This document shows, piece after piece, positions 27,430 through 37,223 of a DNA stretch of 64,000 nt. The stretch is from assembly GCF_009905615.1 (NCBI RefSeq), contig NZ_JAAAKW010000002.1, forward strand, positions 186,001 through 250,000. The letters run 5' to 3'. The number at the start of each line of letters is the position of its first letter. Position 1 is the first letter of the stretch. The notes beneath the pieces are model-generated. The model did no database searches. It saw nothing but the letters and a program-made list of their open reading frames with translations, and was not told the origin of the DNA. This DNA is from Pseudomonas sp. SLFW (lineage in GTDB: Bacteria; Pseudomonadota; Gammaproteobacteria; Pseudomonadales; Pseudomonadaceae). The position numbers and the translations under genes were made by a program.

Positions 27430-29517
27430 TCACTTCCCTAGCTGGGATTTGGCGACTTTCACGATGTTCTCAGCCGTAAAGCCGAACTTCGCCTGCAGTT
27501 TGTCGATGGGCGCTGATGCCCCGAACGTGTTCATTACGATCTTCGCGCCGGTCTGGCCGACGTACCGATCCCAACCCACAGGCCCGGCCTGCTCCACCAC
27601 GACGCGGGCTTTCACGTTCGGCGGCAGCACTTCGTCGCGATACGCCTTATCCTGATCCTCGAACAACTCCCAGCTCGGCATCGACACTACGCGGGCCGCG
27701 ATACCTGCGGCCTTGAGTGTTTCGAACGCCTCGACGGTCATGCCGACTTCGCTGCCGGTGGCGATGAGAATCACCTCGACTTTGCCCTCGACCGCGTCAG
27801 CCAACACATAGGCACCACGTGCGACGTGCTCGGCACTGGCGTATTTAGCGCGATCCAGCGTTGGCATCGGTTGGCGCGACAGCACCAGACACGTAGGTCT
27901 ATGGGTTTGCGCCAAGGCCACTTTCCAGGCTTCGGTGGTCTCGTTGGCGTCGCCCGGACGCAGGGTCAGCAGGCCGGGGGTAGCGCGCAACTGGGTCAGG
28001 TGTTCGATGGGTTGGTGAGTCGGGCCGTCTTCGCCGACACCGATGGAGTCGTGGGTGAAGACGAAAATCACCGGCAGCTCCATGATCGACGCCAGGCGAA
28101 TCGGCGGCTTCATGTAGTCGCTGAACACCAGGAATGTCGAGGTGTACGGGCGGATGTAGGACAGCGCCAGGCCGTTGGCAATCGAGCCCATGGCGTGTTC
28201 GCGAATCCCGAAATGAAGATTGCGGCCGCTGTAGCTCCCAGCCTCGAAACTGCCAGCGCCTTCAAACGTGAGGTTGGTTTTGGTCGAAGGGGAAAGGTCG
28301 GCCGAGCCGCCGATCAGCCAGGGAATCTGTTGAGCGAAACCGTTGAGCACCTTGCCACCCGCCGCACGGGTCGCGATGCCTTTGGCGTCGGTATCGAAAC
28401 TGACCGCCGTGTTGCGCCAGCCTTCGGGCATCTCGCCTTGACGCATACGTTGGAGCTCGTCGGCCAGTGCAGGCTGCTCTTTCTCGAAGCGGGCAAAGGT
28501 TTCCTTCCACGCGTCATAGCCGCTGCCGTTGCGTTTCAGCAGGGCGTCGCGCAGGTAATGGCGCGCTTCTTCAGGCACCAGGAAGCTGCTGTTTTCGTCC
28601 CAGCCGTAAGCTTTTTTGGTCAGCTTGATTTCATCTTCGCCCAGCGGTTCGCCGTGGGCGGCAGCGGTGTTGTGTTTGTTCGGCGAGCCGTAGCCGATCA
28701 CGCTGTCGACCACGATCAGCGTCGGAGCGTCATCGGTCTGCTGGAAGGTCTGGATTGCCTGAGCCAGCGCGGCCGCATCGTTGGCGTCCTTCACGTGCAG
28801 GGTCTTCCAGCCGTAGCCTTCGAAGCGTTTCAGCGGATCGTCGCTGTAGGCCAATTCGGTATGGCCTTCGATGCTGATGGTGTTGTTGTCGTAAATCCAG
28901 CACAGGTTCGACAGCTTCAAATGACCGGCCAGCGACGCTGCTTCTGCGGTCACGCCTTCCATCATGTCGCCGTCGCCGCACAGCACGTAGACGTTGTAAT
29001 CGAACAGCGTCGCGCCGGGCTTGTTGAAATGCTCACCCAGCCAGCGTGAGCCCATCGCCATGCCCACGCTGTTGGCGCAGCCCTGACCCAACGGGCCGGT
29101 GGTGGTCTCGACGCCAGTGGTCATGCGGTATTCAGGGTGGCCGGGGGTTTTCGAATCCATTTGGCGAAACTGCTTGATGTCTTCCAGGCTGATCGCCGGT
29201 TTGCCGGACGGCTTGCCGTGTTCGTCGATCTCGATCACGCCCGCCAAGTGCAGCAGCGAATAGAGCAGCATCGAGGCGTGGCCGACCGACAGCACAAAAC
29301 GGTCGCGGTTGGGCCAGTCGGGATGTTCCGGGTGATAGCGCAGGAAATCTTTCCACACCGTGTAGCCGACCGGGGCCAGTGCCATCGGCGTGCCGGGGTG
29401 GCCAGAGTTGGCCTTTTGTACGGCGTCCATGGCCAGAGTGCGGATGGTATTGATGGTCAGTTGGTCGCGATCGGTGTGGGGTGCAGGTCGTTCGGTGGAG
29501 GTGGCAGACGCGCTCAT
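27430..29517 (-). CDS. transketolase
   Basis: 695 residues. Thiamine diphosphate enzyme of the pentose phosphate pathway transferring two-carbon units. N-terminal TPP domain: LAMDAVQKANSGHPGTPMALAPVGYTVW, GPLGQGCANSVGMAMG, CGDGDMMEGVTAEAASLAGH; middle domain with FVFTHDSIGVGEDGPTHQPIEHL. A C-terminal domain follows. The subgroup (PVGYTVWKDFLRYHPEHPDWPNRDRFVLS) differs from the tktA of Pseudomonas next to epd/pgk, so this is probably a second paralogue. ATG 29517 is chosen over ATG 29523 because the GAGGAG ribosome site lies 7 bases before it and only one base before the other. Confidence 0.92.
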   Translation of the reverse strand: MSASATSTERPAPHTDRDQLTINTIRTLAMDAVQKANSGHPGTPMALAPVGYTVWKDFLRYHPEHPDWPNRDRFVLSVGHASMLLYSLLHLAGVIEIDEHGKPSGKPAISLEDIKQFRQMDSKTPGHPEYRMTTGVETTTGPLGQGCANSVGMAMGSRWLGEHFNKPGATLFDYNVYVLCGDGDMMEGVTAEAASLAGHLKLSNLCWIYDNNTISIEGHTELAYSDDPLKRFEGYGWKTLHVKDANDAAALAQAIQTFQQTDDAPTLIVVDSVIGYGSPNKHNTAAAHGEPLGEDEIKLTKKAYGWDENSSFLVPEEARHYLRDALLKRNGSGYDAWKETFARFEKEQPALADELQRMRQGEMPEGWRNTAVSFDTDAKGIATRAAGGKVLNGFAQQIPWLIGGSADLSPSTKTNLTFEGAGSFEAGSYSGRNLHFGIREHAMGSIANGLALSYIRPYTSTFLVFSDYMKPPIRLASIMELPVIFVFTHDSIGVGEDGPTHQPIEHLTQLRATPGLLTLRPGDANETTEAWKVALAQTHRPTCLVLSRQPMPTLDRAKYASAEHVARGAYVLADAVEGKVEVILIATGSEVGMTVEAFETLKAAGIAARVVSMPSWELFEDQDKAYRDEVLPPNVKARVVVEQAGPVGWDRYVGQTGAKIVMNTFGASAPIDKLQAKFGFTAENIVKVAKSQLGK

Positions 29518-29763
29518 TAACATTCTCCTCGTGACGTGTGGCTGAAGCTTCCAGATAGGTGTTGAGCGCGGGGGAGGCGGGTTCGTTCCATGAATAATCC
29601 GTCACCTGACTGGCTGTTGGCGCAGGAAGGCGGGTCGCGCTTTTAAGGCATTTGGTTACATTTCCATTGGTGGGCAGCTCGAACGATCTGTAACAACTGT
29701 ATTCGAACCCCTTTGCGACTCCAGCTTGTTGCGGGGTCGACGGTTGCAAACAGGGGGTGACCA

Positions 29764-30645
29764 TTGCAGGAAACGATCATCAAGAAATACCGCGCCATGA
29801 TCAGGACGTTTACCTACATCGGTTGGTCGCTGTTCTGGCTGCTGATTTGGGACATCGTTGTCACGGTCGACTTCATGCTGTACCTGGAACGCAAGATCAC
29901 ACTGCCGTCGATGCCTCTCACGTTGCTGGGTTCGGCGCTGGTGGTGCTGACCAGCTTTCGTAACTCCAGTGCTTACAACCGGTGGTGGGAAGCCCGCACG
30001 TTATGGGGCGCGCTGGTCAACAATTCCCGCAGCTTCGCGCGGCAGGTGCTGACCCTGATCGACGACGGCACCGAGCTGAATCCGGTCAAAGCCGTACTGC
30101 TGCGTCGGCACGTGGCCTACGTGGAATGCCTGTCGGCGCACCTCAAGGGCGAGCAATGCGGTGAGGACGTCACGGCCATGATTTCCCGCGAGGAATACGA
30201 CCGCCGCACACGCACCAACAACTTTCCCAATGACATCCTCAATGAGTCCGCCGCGATCATCGCGGGCGAATATCAAGCCGGTCGGCTGGACAGCATTCGT
30301 CTGGCGCGGCTCGAATCGACGATGGTGGAGATTTCCAACTGCCAGGGCGGCATGGAGCGCATCGCCAACACGCCGCTGCCTTATCCCTACGTGACCTTCC
30401 CGCGACTGTTCATCACGCTGTTCTGCATCATCGTGCCGATCGGGTTGGTGGAAACGTTGGGCTGGTTCACGCCACTTGCATCGACGGTGGTGGGTTTCAT
30501 GCTGCTGGCGATCGAACGCATTGGCACCGACCTGCAAAGCCCGTTCAAGGCGTCCGAGCATGAGATTCAGATGAAGGCGTTGTGCGCGAATATTTCGGGG
30601 AATTTGAACTCGATGCTTCGCGATGCCACAGAGAAGCAGCGATGA
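29764..30645 (+). CDS. bestrophin-family anion channel
   Basis: 293 residues of the bestrophin (UPF0187/YneE) family. Pattern: N-terminal helix RTFTYIGWSLFWLLIWDIVVTV, then LLGSALVVLTSFRNSSAYNRWWEARTLWGALVNNSR with the conserved RxNxAYxRWWEAR block, and late membrane segments (LFITLFCIIVPIGLVETLGWF, VGFMLLAIERIGTDLQSPF). Bacterial homologues form pentameric ion channels. The start is TTG 29764, preceded by a strong GGGGGTGA; the alternative in-frame ATG at 29797 would remove the first 11 residues. Confidence 0.85.
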   Translation: MQETIIKKYRAMIRTFTYIGWSLFWLLIWDIVVTVDFMLYLERKITLPSMPLTLLGSALVVLTSFRNSSAYNRWWEARTLWGALVNNSRSFARQVLTLIDDGTELNPVKAVLLRRHVAYVECLSAHLKGEQCGEDVTAMISREEYDRRTRTNNFPNDILNESAAIIAGEYQAGRLDSIRLARLESTMVEISNCQGGMERIANTPLPYPYVTFPRLFITLFCIIVPIGLVETLGWFTPLASTVVGFMLLAIERIGTDLQSPFKASEHEIQMKALCANISGNLNSMLRDATEKQR

Positions 30646-30647
30646 GT

Positions 30648-30718
30648 GACGAGCTGCAAGCTTCAAGCTTCAAGCGGGTGTACGCCACTTGCAGCTTGCG
30701 GCTCGAAGCTTGCCGCTG
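30648..30718. repeat. family D repeat between convergent genes
   Basis: Consists of CGAGCTGCAAGCTTCAAGCTTC and CTTGCAGCTTGCGGCTCGAAGCTTG motifs, imperfectly inverted. It matches the copies at 20226 and 52133 and fills the gap between the bestrophin and polyamine-binding protein stops. Confidence 0.75.
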
Positions 30719-30721
30719 TTT

Positions 30722-31822
30722 CTAGGTGCCGGACTTGATCTTGGTCCATACCCGCGTCCGCGCGCGTTCGGCTTCGCGTGGCAACGGCGTCAGCGTGTAG
30801 AGGGTTTTCATCGCTTCGGCGGTCGGGTAAAGGTTCGGGTTGTTACGAATCGCTGGATCGACCTTGTCCGTCGCGTCCTTGTTCGGATTTGGATAGCCGA
30901 CAAAATCGCTGATCGGTGCGATCACTTCAGGCTGCAGGAGGTAATTGATGAATTTATGTGCATCCTCCACGTCCTTCGCGCCTTTCGGGATGGCCAGCAT
31001 GTCGAACCAGATCGGTGCGCCTTCTTTCGGTAGGCGCATGTCCACGACCACGCCATTCTTCGCTTCCTTCGCCCGGTTGGCGGCTTGCGAGAAGCTGCCC
31101 GAATAACCCACGGCCACGCAGATGTCGCCGTTGGCGATGTCAGCCATGTATTTGGACGAATGGAAATAGGTGATGTACGGACGGATCTTCATCAGCAAGG
31201 CTTCCGCCTTGTCGTAGTCCTTAGGATTCTTGCTGTTCGGATCAAGCCCCAAATGTTGCAGGGCGAGTGGCAGAATCTCGGAAGGCGAATCGAGCAGCGT
31301 CACACCGCACTGCTTCAGTTTGCTGATGTTCTCTTCCTTGAAGATCAAATCCCAGCTGTCCACGGGCGCCTTGTCGCCCAGCACGGCCTTGACCTTGTCC
31401 GGGTTGAAGCCGATCAGGATCGTGCCGTACATGTACGGCACGGCGAATTTGTTGCCTGGATCGTTGGCTTCCAGCAGTTTCATCAGGCTCGGGTCGAGGT
31501 GCGAATAGTTCGTTAATTTGCTCTTGTCCAAGGGCTGAAAAACGCCCGCCTGAATCTGCTTGGCCAGAAACACGTTGGAAGGCACTACCACGTCATAACC
31601 GGAGTTGCCCGTCAGCAGCTTGGCTTCGAGGGCTTCGTTGGTGTCGAAGATGTCGTAGATCAGCGGGACCTTGGTGTCCTTCTTGAAGTTCTCCAGGGTC
31701 TGCGGGGTGATGTAGTCGAACCAGTTGTAAACGCGCAGGGTTTTCTGTTCATCGGCGTGGGCCATGCCGCCGAGCATGGCGCCGCACAGGGCGGGGGCGA
31801 TCAAGCGCTTGAGTCTGTTCAT
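30722..31822 (-). CDS. polyamine ABC transporter periplasmic binding protein (PotF/SpuD type)
   Basis: 366 residues with signal peptide ([23 protein letters not shown]). Mature protein begins [25 protein letters not shown], the standard PotD/PotF opening, followed by [28 protein letters not shown] and [10 protein letters not shown]. It binds putrescine or spermidine in the periplasm. Only the binding protein is here; ATPase and permease genes are absent, so it must dock onto a transporter coded elsewhere or act as a sensor. Likely cotranscribed with the upstream deacetylase-like gene (31 bases apart). Confidence 0.92.
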   Translation of the reverse strand: MNRLKRLIAPALCGAMLGGMAHADEQKTLRVYNWFDYITPQTLENFKKDTKVPLIYDIFDTNEALEAKLLTGNSGYDVVVPSNVFLAKQIQAGVFQPLDKSKLTNYSHLDPSLMKLLEANDPGNKFAVPYMYGTILIGFNPDKVKAVLGDKAPVDSWDLIFKEENISKLKQCGVTLLDSPSEILPLALQHLGLDPNSKNPKDYDKAEALLMKIRPYITYFHSSKYMADIANGDICVAVGYSGSFSQAANRAKEAKNGVVVDMRLPKEGAPIWFDMLAIPKGAKDVEDAHKFINYLLQPEVIAPISDFVGYPNPNKDATDKVDPAIRNNPNLYPTAEAMKTLYTLTPLPREAERARTRVWTKIKSGT

Positions 31823-31853
31823 CGTTGTCTCTCTTCTTTTTAAGTCGGAGGGG

Positions 31854-32882
<1,029 letters not shown>

Positions 32883-33067
32883 TTTCTTGTTCTCCTGTGG
32901 GCATCGGTGTCCGACATTCTTGAGGCGGACGACTTTTCGGAGAACGACGGAAACGGCCAAAAGGGGATGTATTCGGCCATAAAAGCTGTCCGAAAATCGC
33001 CCCTGAATAGGGCGCCGCGCCCTGTTTGGAGGCGCGGATCACAAATCGATTGGCCGGTGATATTCCA

Positions 33068-33158
33068 TTGTAGGAATGAGCTTGCTCGCGATCGAGGTCT
33101 GTCCGACACCGCAGGGGGGACTGACATACCGGTATCGCGAGCAAGCTCACTCCTACAG
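33068..33158. repeat. REP family C, inverted pair
   Basis: Arms of the type GGAATGAGCTTGCTCGCGAT and ATCGCGAGCAAGCTCACTCC, about 90 bp end to end. It lies in the 299-base gap between two co-directional minus genes. The rest of the gap (32883-33067) shows no gene. Confidence 0.88.
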
Positions 33159-33181
33159 GGGACATGCGGCAAATCAGGTAT

Positions 33182-34174
33182 TCAAAGCCTGAACTGACTC
33201 GGCGCCACGCCGCTCCAGCGAATGAACGCATGCCGAAAACTCGCCGTTTCGCTGAAGCCCAACACCTCGGCAATGTGATGAATTGGTAAATGGTCATCCT
33301 GCAACAGTTGCTTGGCTCGCTCGAAGCGTAGCTCGTCGAGCAACTGCTGATAGCTGCTGCCGGTGGCCTGCAAATGACGACGCAGTGTACGCTCGGAACA
33401 GTTCATCTTCTGCGCGAGCTGCCGCAAGCTCGGGGAGTTGTCGAGTTGATCCGCGAGCAAATGACGAATGCGCCCCAGCCATGCCTGCCGCCCGGTGAAC
33501 TCGATGTTCTGTCGACGGCAGCGTTCGCGCATGTCGCGATGGGTGACGGGATCGGCAAGGGTCAGCGGCTGATCGAGCCAACGTCTGTCGAAGGCAAAGG
33601 CGTTGTCTTCTGCGTTGAAGCGCACCTCGCAGGCGAAACTTTCTCGGTAGCTTCCCTGATAATCCGGGGCGTCGTGAGCGAATCGTGCTGCCAGAAGCGG
33701 CAGCGGTTTGCCGAGCAAGTCATCGCAGATCACCTTGAGCGACGCCATGCACAGCTCGGCGTTGAAGACCCGCAAGCCCTCGTCGTCCCGATAATCGCTG
33801 GCGCTGAACCAGACGCGGTCGCCGTCTTCGACTAACTGTAGTTCGAACAGCGTCCCGAGCAGCGCCGGGTATTCCAGCGCCAGGCGCAGGGCGTCACCGA
33901 AAGTGGCACTGGTGAGCAGGGCGTAACCGAGAATCCCGTAAGACGACACATGCATGCGCCGCCCCAGCGGCAACCCGATTTCCCGACGCAACGCCACCGC
34001 GTTGGAACAGACCTGCATTTCCTGAAAGGTGGTAATGCGAATGTCCGGCCGACTCAGGTCCGCTTCCGTGATCCCACTCCCGGCCAGCAACGCCTCGCTG
34101 CCCCACCCCTCGGCCGAAAACGTCTCCAGCACCAGCGACACGGCGTTGAGGGTGGTGAGGTGCGAATGAAGCAT
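33182..34174 (-). CDS. AraC-family regulator with arabinose-binding-like N-terminal domain
   Basis: 330 residues from ATG 34174. The N-terminal ~200 residues (LETFSAEGWGSEALLAGSGITEADL, RRMHVSSYGILGYALLTSATFGDALRLALEYPALLGT) match the PF12625-type domain found in OruR-like and other AraC regulators. The C-terminal AraC HTH begins around SPSLRQLAQKMNCSERTLRRHLQATGSSYQQLLDELRFERAKQLL and ends LGFSETASFRHAFIRWSGVAPSQFR. It may control the adjacent polyamine genes, but the gap of 300 bases and the repeat between them make this uncertain. Confidence 0.88.
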   Translation of the reverse strand: MLHSHLTTLNAVSLVLETFSAEGWGSEALLAGSGITEADLSRPDIRITTFQEMQVCSNAVALRREIGLPLGRRMHVSSYGILGYALLTSATFGDALRLALEYPALLGTLFELQLVEDGDRVWFSASDYRDDEGLRVFNAELCMASLKVICDDLLGKPLPLLAARFAHDAPDYQGSYRESFACEVRFNAEDNAFAFDRRWLDQPLTLADPVTHRDMRERCRRQNIEFTGRQAWLGRIRHLLADQLDNSPSLRQLAQKMNCSERTLRRHLQATGSSYQQLLDELRFERAKQLLQDDHLPIHHIAEVLGFSETASFRHAFIRWSGVAPSQFRL

Positions 34175-34277
34175 GAGGGCATTCCGATTGTTTTTTTGAT
34201 CGGAAAGGGGGAGCAAGAGATGTGCCGTGTACAACCCGAAGAACGAGTCGTTTGAATGTGTGACCGCTGCGCGGTCA

Positions 34278-34382
34278 ATCGCGAGCAAGCAACGCTCCCA
34301 CGGCCTTCGGCCAGAATCAAAAGCCTTCACCGCGCCACGATCTGCTTCTGCCGGAGGCGTGGGAGCGTTGCTTGCTCGCGAT
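34278..34382. repeat. REP family C relative, inverted pair in outward orientation
   Basis: Arms GCGAGCAAGCAACGCTCCCA and TGGGAGCGTTGCTTGCTCGC are perfect complements about 105 bp end to end, flanking a CGGCCTTCGGCCAG hairpin. The arms face the opposite way to the copies at 33068 and 38826 (GCTCGCG ends outside). Confidence 0.85.
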
Positions 34383-34423
34383 CGGGTGCGAAGCAGTCTT
34401 AGACAGAAGCGATGCAATCGTCT

Positions 34424-35428
34424 TTAACGCAACTCCCCACACACATCCAGCTCCACCAACCGCCGCACTTCCTCCACCGGCAAGTCCGCGCCAAGCAGGG
34501 CGTGGAGTTTGCCGAAGGCGGCTTCGCGGGTCATCCCGCCACCGGAGAGGACGCCAACGCTGCGCAGGCGGCTGCCCGCTTCGTAGACATCCAGCTCGAC
34601 GCCGCCTTCGTGACATTGGGTGATGGCGATCACGCAGATGTCGCGTTGGTGGGCGCGTTGCAGGCTGTCGAGGAAGGCCGGGTTGTCGCTGGGGCCGGTG
34701 CCGCTGCCGAAGCACTCCAGGATCAGACCTTGAATGCCGCTGTCGATCAGGCCGTCGAGTTGTGCCGCGCCAATGCCGGGGAACAGCGGCAGCACGGCGA
34801 CGTTGGCGAGTTTCTTGGGCTGGTGGTAGGCCAGCGCCGTGGGCAAGGTGCCAACGGTCTGTCCGCCGCGAGAACGGTTCAGCGCGGCGAACGGGTTGCG
34901 ACCGAAGCTGCGGATTTTCGCGCAGCGGGTCGGTTGCATCAGTTCACCATGGAAGTAGAGGTGCACGCCGGACGGCAATCCTTTGCCCAGCGCCTGCAAT
35001 GCGCCGTTGACGTTTTCCCAGGCATCGCTGTCCGGCACGCCTGCGGGCAGCATTGACCCGGTGAACACGACAGGCGCGTCCAGCCCCAACAGTTGAAAGC
35101 TCATGGCCGCTGCGCTGTAGGCCAAGGTGTCGGTACCGTGCAGGATCAGCACGGCATCGCAGCCTTGAGCCTCAACCGCCTCGACGACCGCCTCACGCAG
35201 ACGCTGCCAATAGGCGGGCGTCATGTTGGCGCTGTCGATCAAGGGAGACATTTCGCGAAATTGCCACTGCGGCACCACCAGCGCAGGCTGGCTCGCCAGT
35301 TGTTCGGCCATGCGCGCCTCGAAACCGGACGCTGGTGCGAGACCGTTTTCGCTGGCCTGCATGCCGATGGTGCCGCCGGTGTACAGCACCATGATGTGGC
35401 TGGCCGGTGCGTGATTGTCGCGATTCAT
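34424..35428 (-). CDS. ansA: L-asparaginase (cytoplasmic type)
   Basis: 334 residues, no signal peptide. Two catalytic threonine motifs: VLYTGGTIGM (about residue 14) and LILHGTDTLAY (about residue 93). Hydrolyses asparagine to aspartate and ammonia. Without an export signal it fits the type I, constitutive cytoplasmic class. Placed after a Na+/alanine symporter gene (29 bases) and downstream of aspA: asparagine to aspartate to fumarate. The symbol reflects function, not a checked orthologue. Confidence 0.88.
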   Translation of the reverse strand: MNRDNHAPASHIMVLYTGGTIGMQASENGLAPASGFEARMAEQLASQPALVVPQWQFREMSPLIDSANMTPAYWQRLREAVVEAVEAQGCDAVLILHGTDTLAYSAAAMSFQLLGLDAPVVFTGSMLPAGVPDSDAWENVNGALQALGKGLPSGVHLYFHGELMQPTRCAKIRSFGRNPFAALNRSRGGQTVGTLPTALAYHQPKKLANVAVLPLFPGIGAAQLDGLIDSGIQGLILECFGSGTGPSDNPAFLDSLQRAHQRDICVIAITQCHEGGVELDVYEAGSRLRSVGVLSGGGMTREAAFGKLHALLGADLPVEEVRRLVELDVCGELR

Positions 35429-35457
35429 GCGTGTCTCCCTGGACAGACTTCAGAGGG

Positions 35458-36912
35458 TCAAGGTGTGTCGATGGCCGGTTTGCCGGTGGCCGTCGCAGGC
35501 TTGGCGGCAGGCTGCCCATCGACCGGCTTTGGCCAGGCCTTCAGGTCCAGGTCCAGATCGGGGAACTGGCTGGAGTCGAACACCGGCGTCTTGATGCCTG
35601 CCTTACGCTGGGCATCGTAGTCGTTCAGGATACGCAAACCGATCTTGAACAGCATGGCCAATGCAATCAGGTTCACGAACGCCAGCAGGGTCATGGTGAT
35701 GTCGGCAAAAGCGAACACGGTGCCGAGGTCTTCCACAGCCCCCCACAGGATCAACGCCAGCACGAGTGCGCGGTAGCCCATCAGCGCTTCGCGGCTCTCG
35801 CCGAGTAGGTAGCGCAGGCTGTTCTCGCCCAGGTAGTAGTTGTAGAGAATCGAGGTGAAGACAAACAGCGACAGTGCCACGCTGATGAACAGCTTGCCCC
35901 AGTCGCCCACGACCGCCGCCAGCGAGTTCTGCGTCAGTGCGATGCCGTCGCCTTCGAAGCCGGGGGTGTAGAAGCCTGAGAGCAGAATCAACAAAGCGGT
36001 ACAGGTGCAGATGACGAAGGTGTCGAGGAACACGCTGAACGCCTGAACCACGCCTTGCGCCACCGGGTGTGGCACCTCAGCGACCGCAGCGACGTTTGGC
36101 GCGCTGCCCAGACCGGCTTCGTTGGCGAACACGCCGCGTTTCACACCCATGACGATGGCACTGCCGACCAGGCCGCCGAACACTTCGTCTACACCGAACG
36201 CGCTTTTGACGATGGTCGCCAGCATGTGTGGGACGTGTTCGAACTGCACGCCGATCACGTAGAGGGTGACTGCGATGTAGACCAGCGTCTTGACCGGCAC
36301 CAACAGGTCAGCGACCGCTGCGATGCGTTTGATACCGCCGATGAACACCAGACCCAGCAGCACGGCCAGACCGATACCGGCGTAGCCTGGCGATACGCCG
36401 AACGCATTATTGAGCGAGTGGGTGACGGCGTGGGATTGCAGGCCGTTGAACGCGAAACCGAACGTCACCAGCAACAGCACCGCCATGACCATGCCCAGCC
36501 AGCGCTTGCCCAGCCCGTGCTGAATATAGAAAGAAGGGCCGCCGCGATATTGGCCTTCGGAGTCGCAGCGCTTGTAGAGCTGGCCGAGGGAACATTCGAA
36601 GAAGCTGCTGGCCATACCGACCAATGCCGTGACCCACATCCAGAACACCGCGCCCGGCCCGCCGAGGGTGACCGCGATGCCGACACCGGCGATGTTACCG
36701 GCGCCCACGCGACCCGCGAGGCTCAGCATCAGGGCCTGGAACGAACTCAGTTGCCCGGAGCTGCTGCGCAGGCTTTCGCGAAACACCGCGAACATGTGGA
36801 AAAAATGACGCATTTGGACGAAGCGCGAGCGAATCGTGAAATATCCACCGAGCCCGACAATGAGCACGATCAGCAGTTTTCCCGAGAGGAAGTCGTTGAT
36901 GACTTCAAGCAT
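35458..36912 (-). CDS. sodium:alanine/glycine symporter (AGCS family)
   Basis: 484 residues with about ten membrane segments. AGCS signatures: SLAGRVGAGNIAGVGIAVTLGGPGAVFWMWVTALVGMASSFFECSLGQLYK, GGPSFYIQHGLGKRW, and GVKRGVFANEAGLGSAPNVAAVAEVPHPVAQGVVQAFSVFLDTFVICT. It imports alanine, glycine or a related amino acid with Na+. Homologue in the same place in P. aeruginosa is PA5430. It lies 30 bases upstream of ansA, so both form one unit; the aspA terminator separates it from aspA. Confidence 0.93.
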   Translation of the reverse strand: MLEVINDFLSGKLLIVLIVGLGGYFTIRSRFVQMRHFFHMFAVFRESLRSSSGQLSSFQALMLSLAGRVGAGNIAGVGIAVTLGGPGAVFWMWVTALVGMASSFFECSLGQLYKRCDSEGQYRGGPSFYIQHGLGKRWLGMVMAVLLLVTFGFAFNGLQSHAVTHSLNNAFGVSPGYAGIGLAVLLGLVFIGGIKRIAAVADLLVPVKTLVYIAVTLYVIGVQFEHVPHMLATIVKSAFGVDEVFGGLVGSAIVMGVKRGVFANEAGLGSAPNVAAVAEVPHPVAQGVVQAFSVFLDTFVICTCTALLILLSGFYTPGFEGDGIALTQNSLAAVVGDWGKLFISVALSLFVFTSILYNYYLGENSLRYLLGESREALMGYRALVLALILWGAVEDLGTVFAFADITMTLLAFVNLIALAMLFKIGLRILNDYDAQRKAGIKTPVFDSSQFPDLDLDLKAWPKPVDGQPAAKPATATGKPAIDTP

Positions 36913-37117
36913 TGATGTTTCCTCGCTTTTTTAGAGGGGGCGCACTATACCGGTGCGCGTTATTGGAGTCTGTAAACCGTTTCTGCTTTTTAATCCCGTT
37001 TCGTCGGTTTCCGATGGGCGTCCCGGGAGAACCGTTCTGTAGCAGTGGTGTTCTTTGGGTAGTCAGTTCCTTGAGCACTAGGGTCTGAGATCAGCCCGTT
37101 CCGCAAAGATTCCGGGC
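36913..37117. other. promoter region of the symporter-asparaginase unit
   Basis: Between the aspA terminator and the symporter start. A short perfect inverted repeat GCGCAC (36940-36945) / GTGCGC (36953-36958) flanking TATACCG lies 28 bases before the symporter ATG and could be an operator or part of the promoter. No other gene is seen. Confidence 0.4.
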
Positions 37118-37153
37118 AAAAAAAAAGGGCCGGGAAGCGTCTACTTCCGGCCC
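37118..37153 (-). terminator. intrinsic terminator of aspA
   Basis: On the minus strand GGGCCGGAAG pairs with CTTCCCGGCCC (one bulged base), loop TAGACG, followed by a run of nine T. It lies about 70 bases after the aspA stop. Confidence 0.92.
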
Positions 37154-37223
37154 TCAAAAGGGTGAGGGGTGTCTAGGCCCTCAGCCTGGTGAGCGTGTTG
37201 CAGATAACGCGAGAGCGGTTTGA

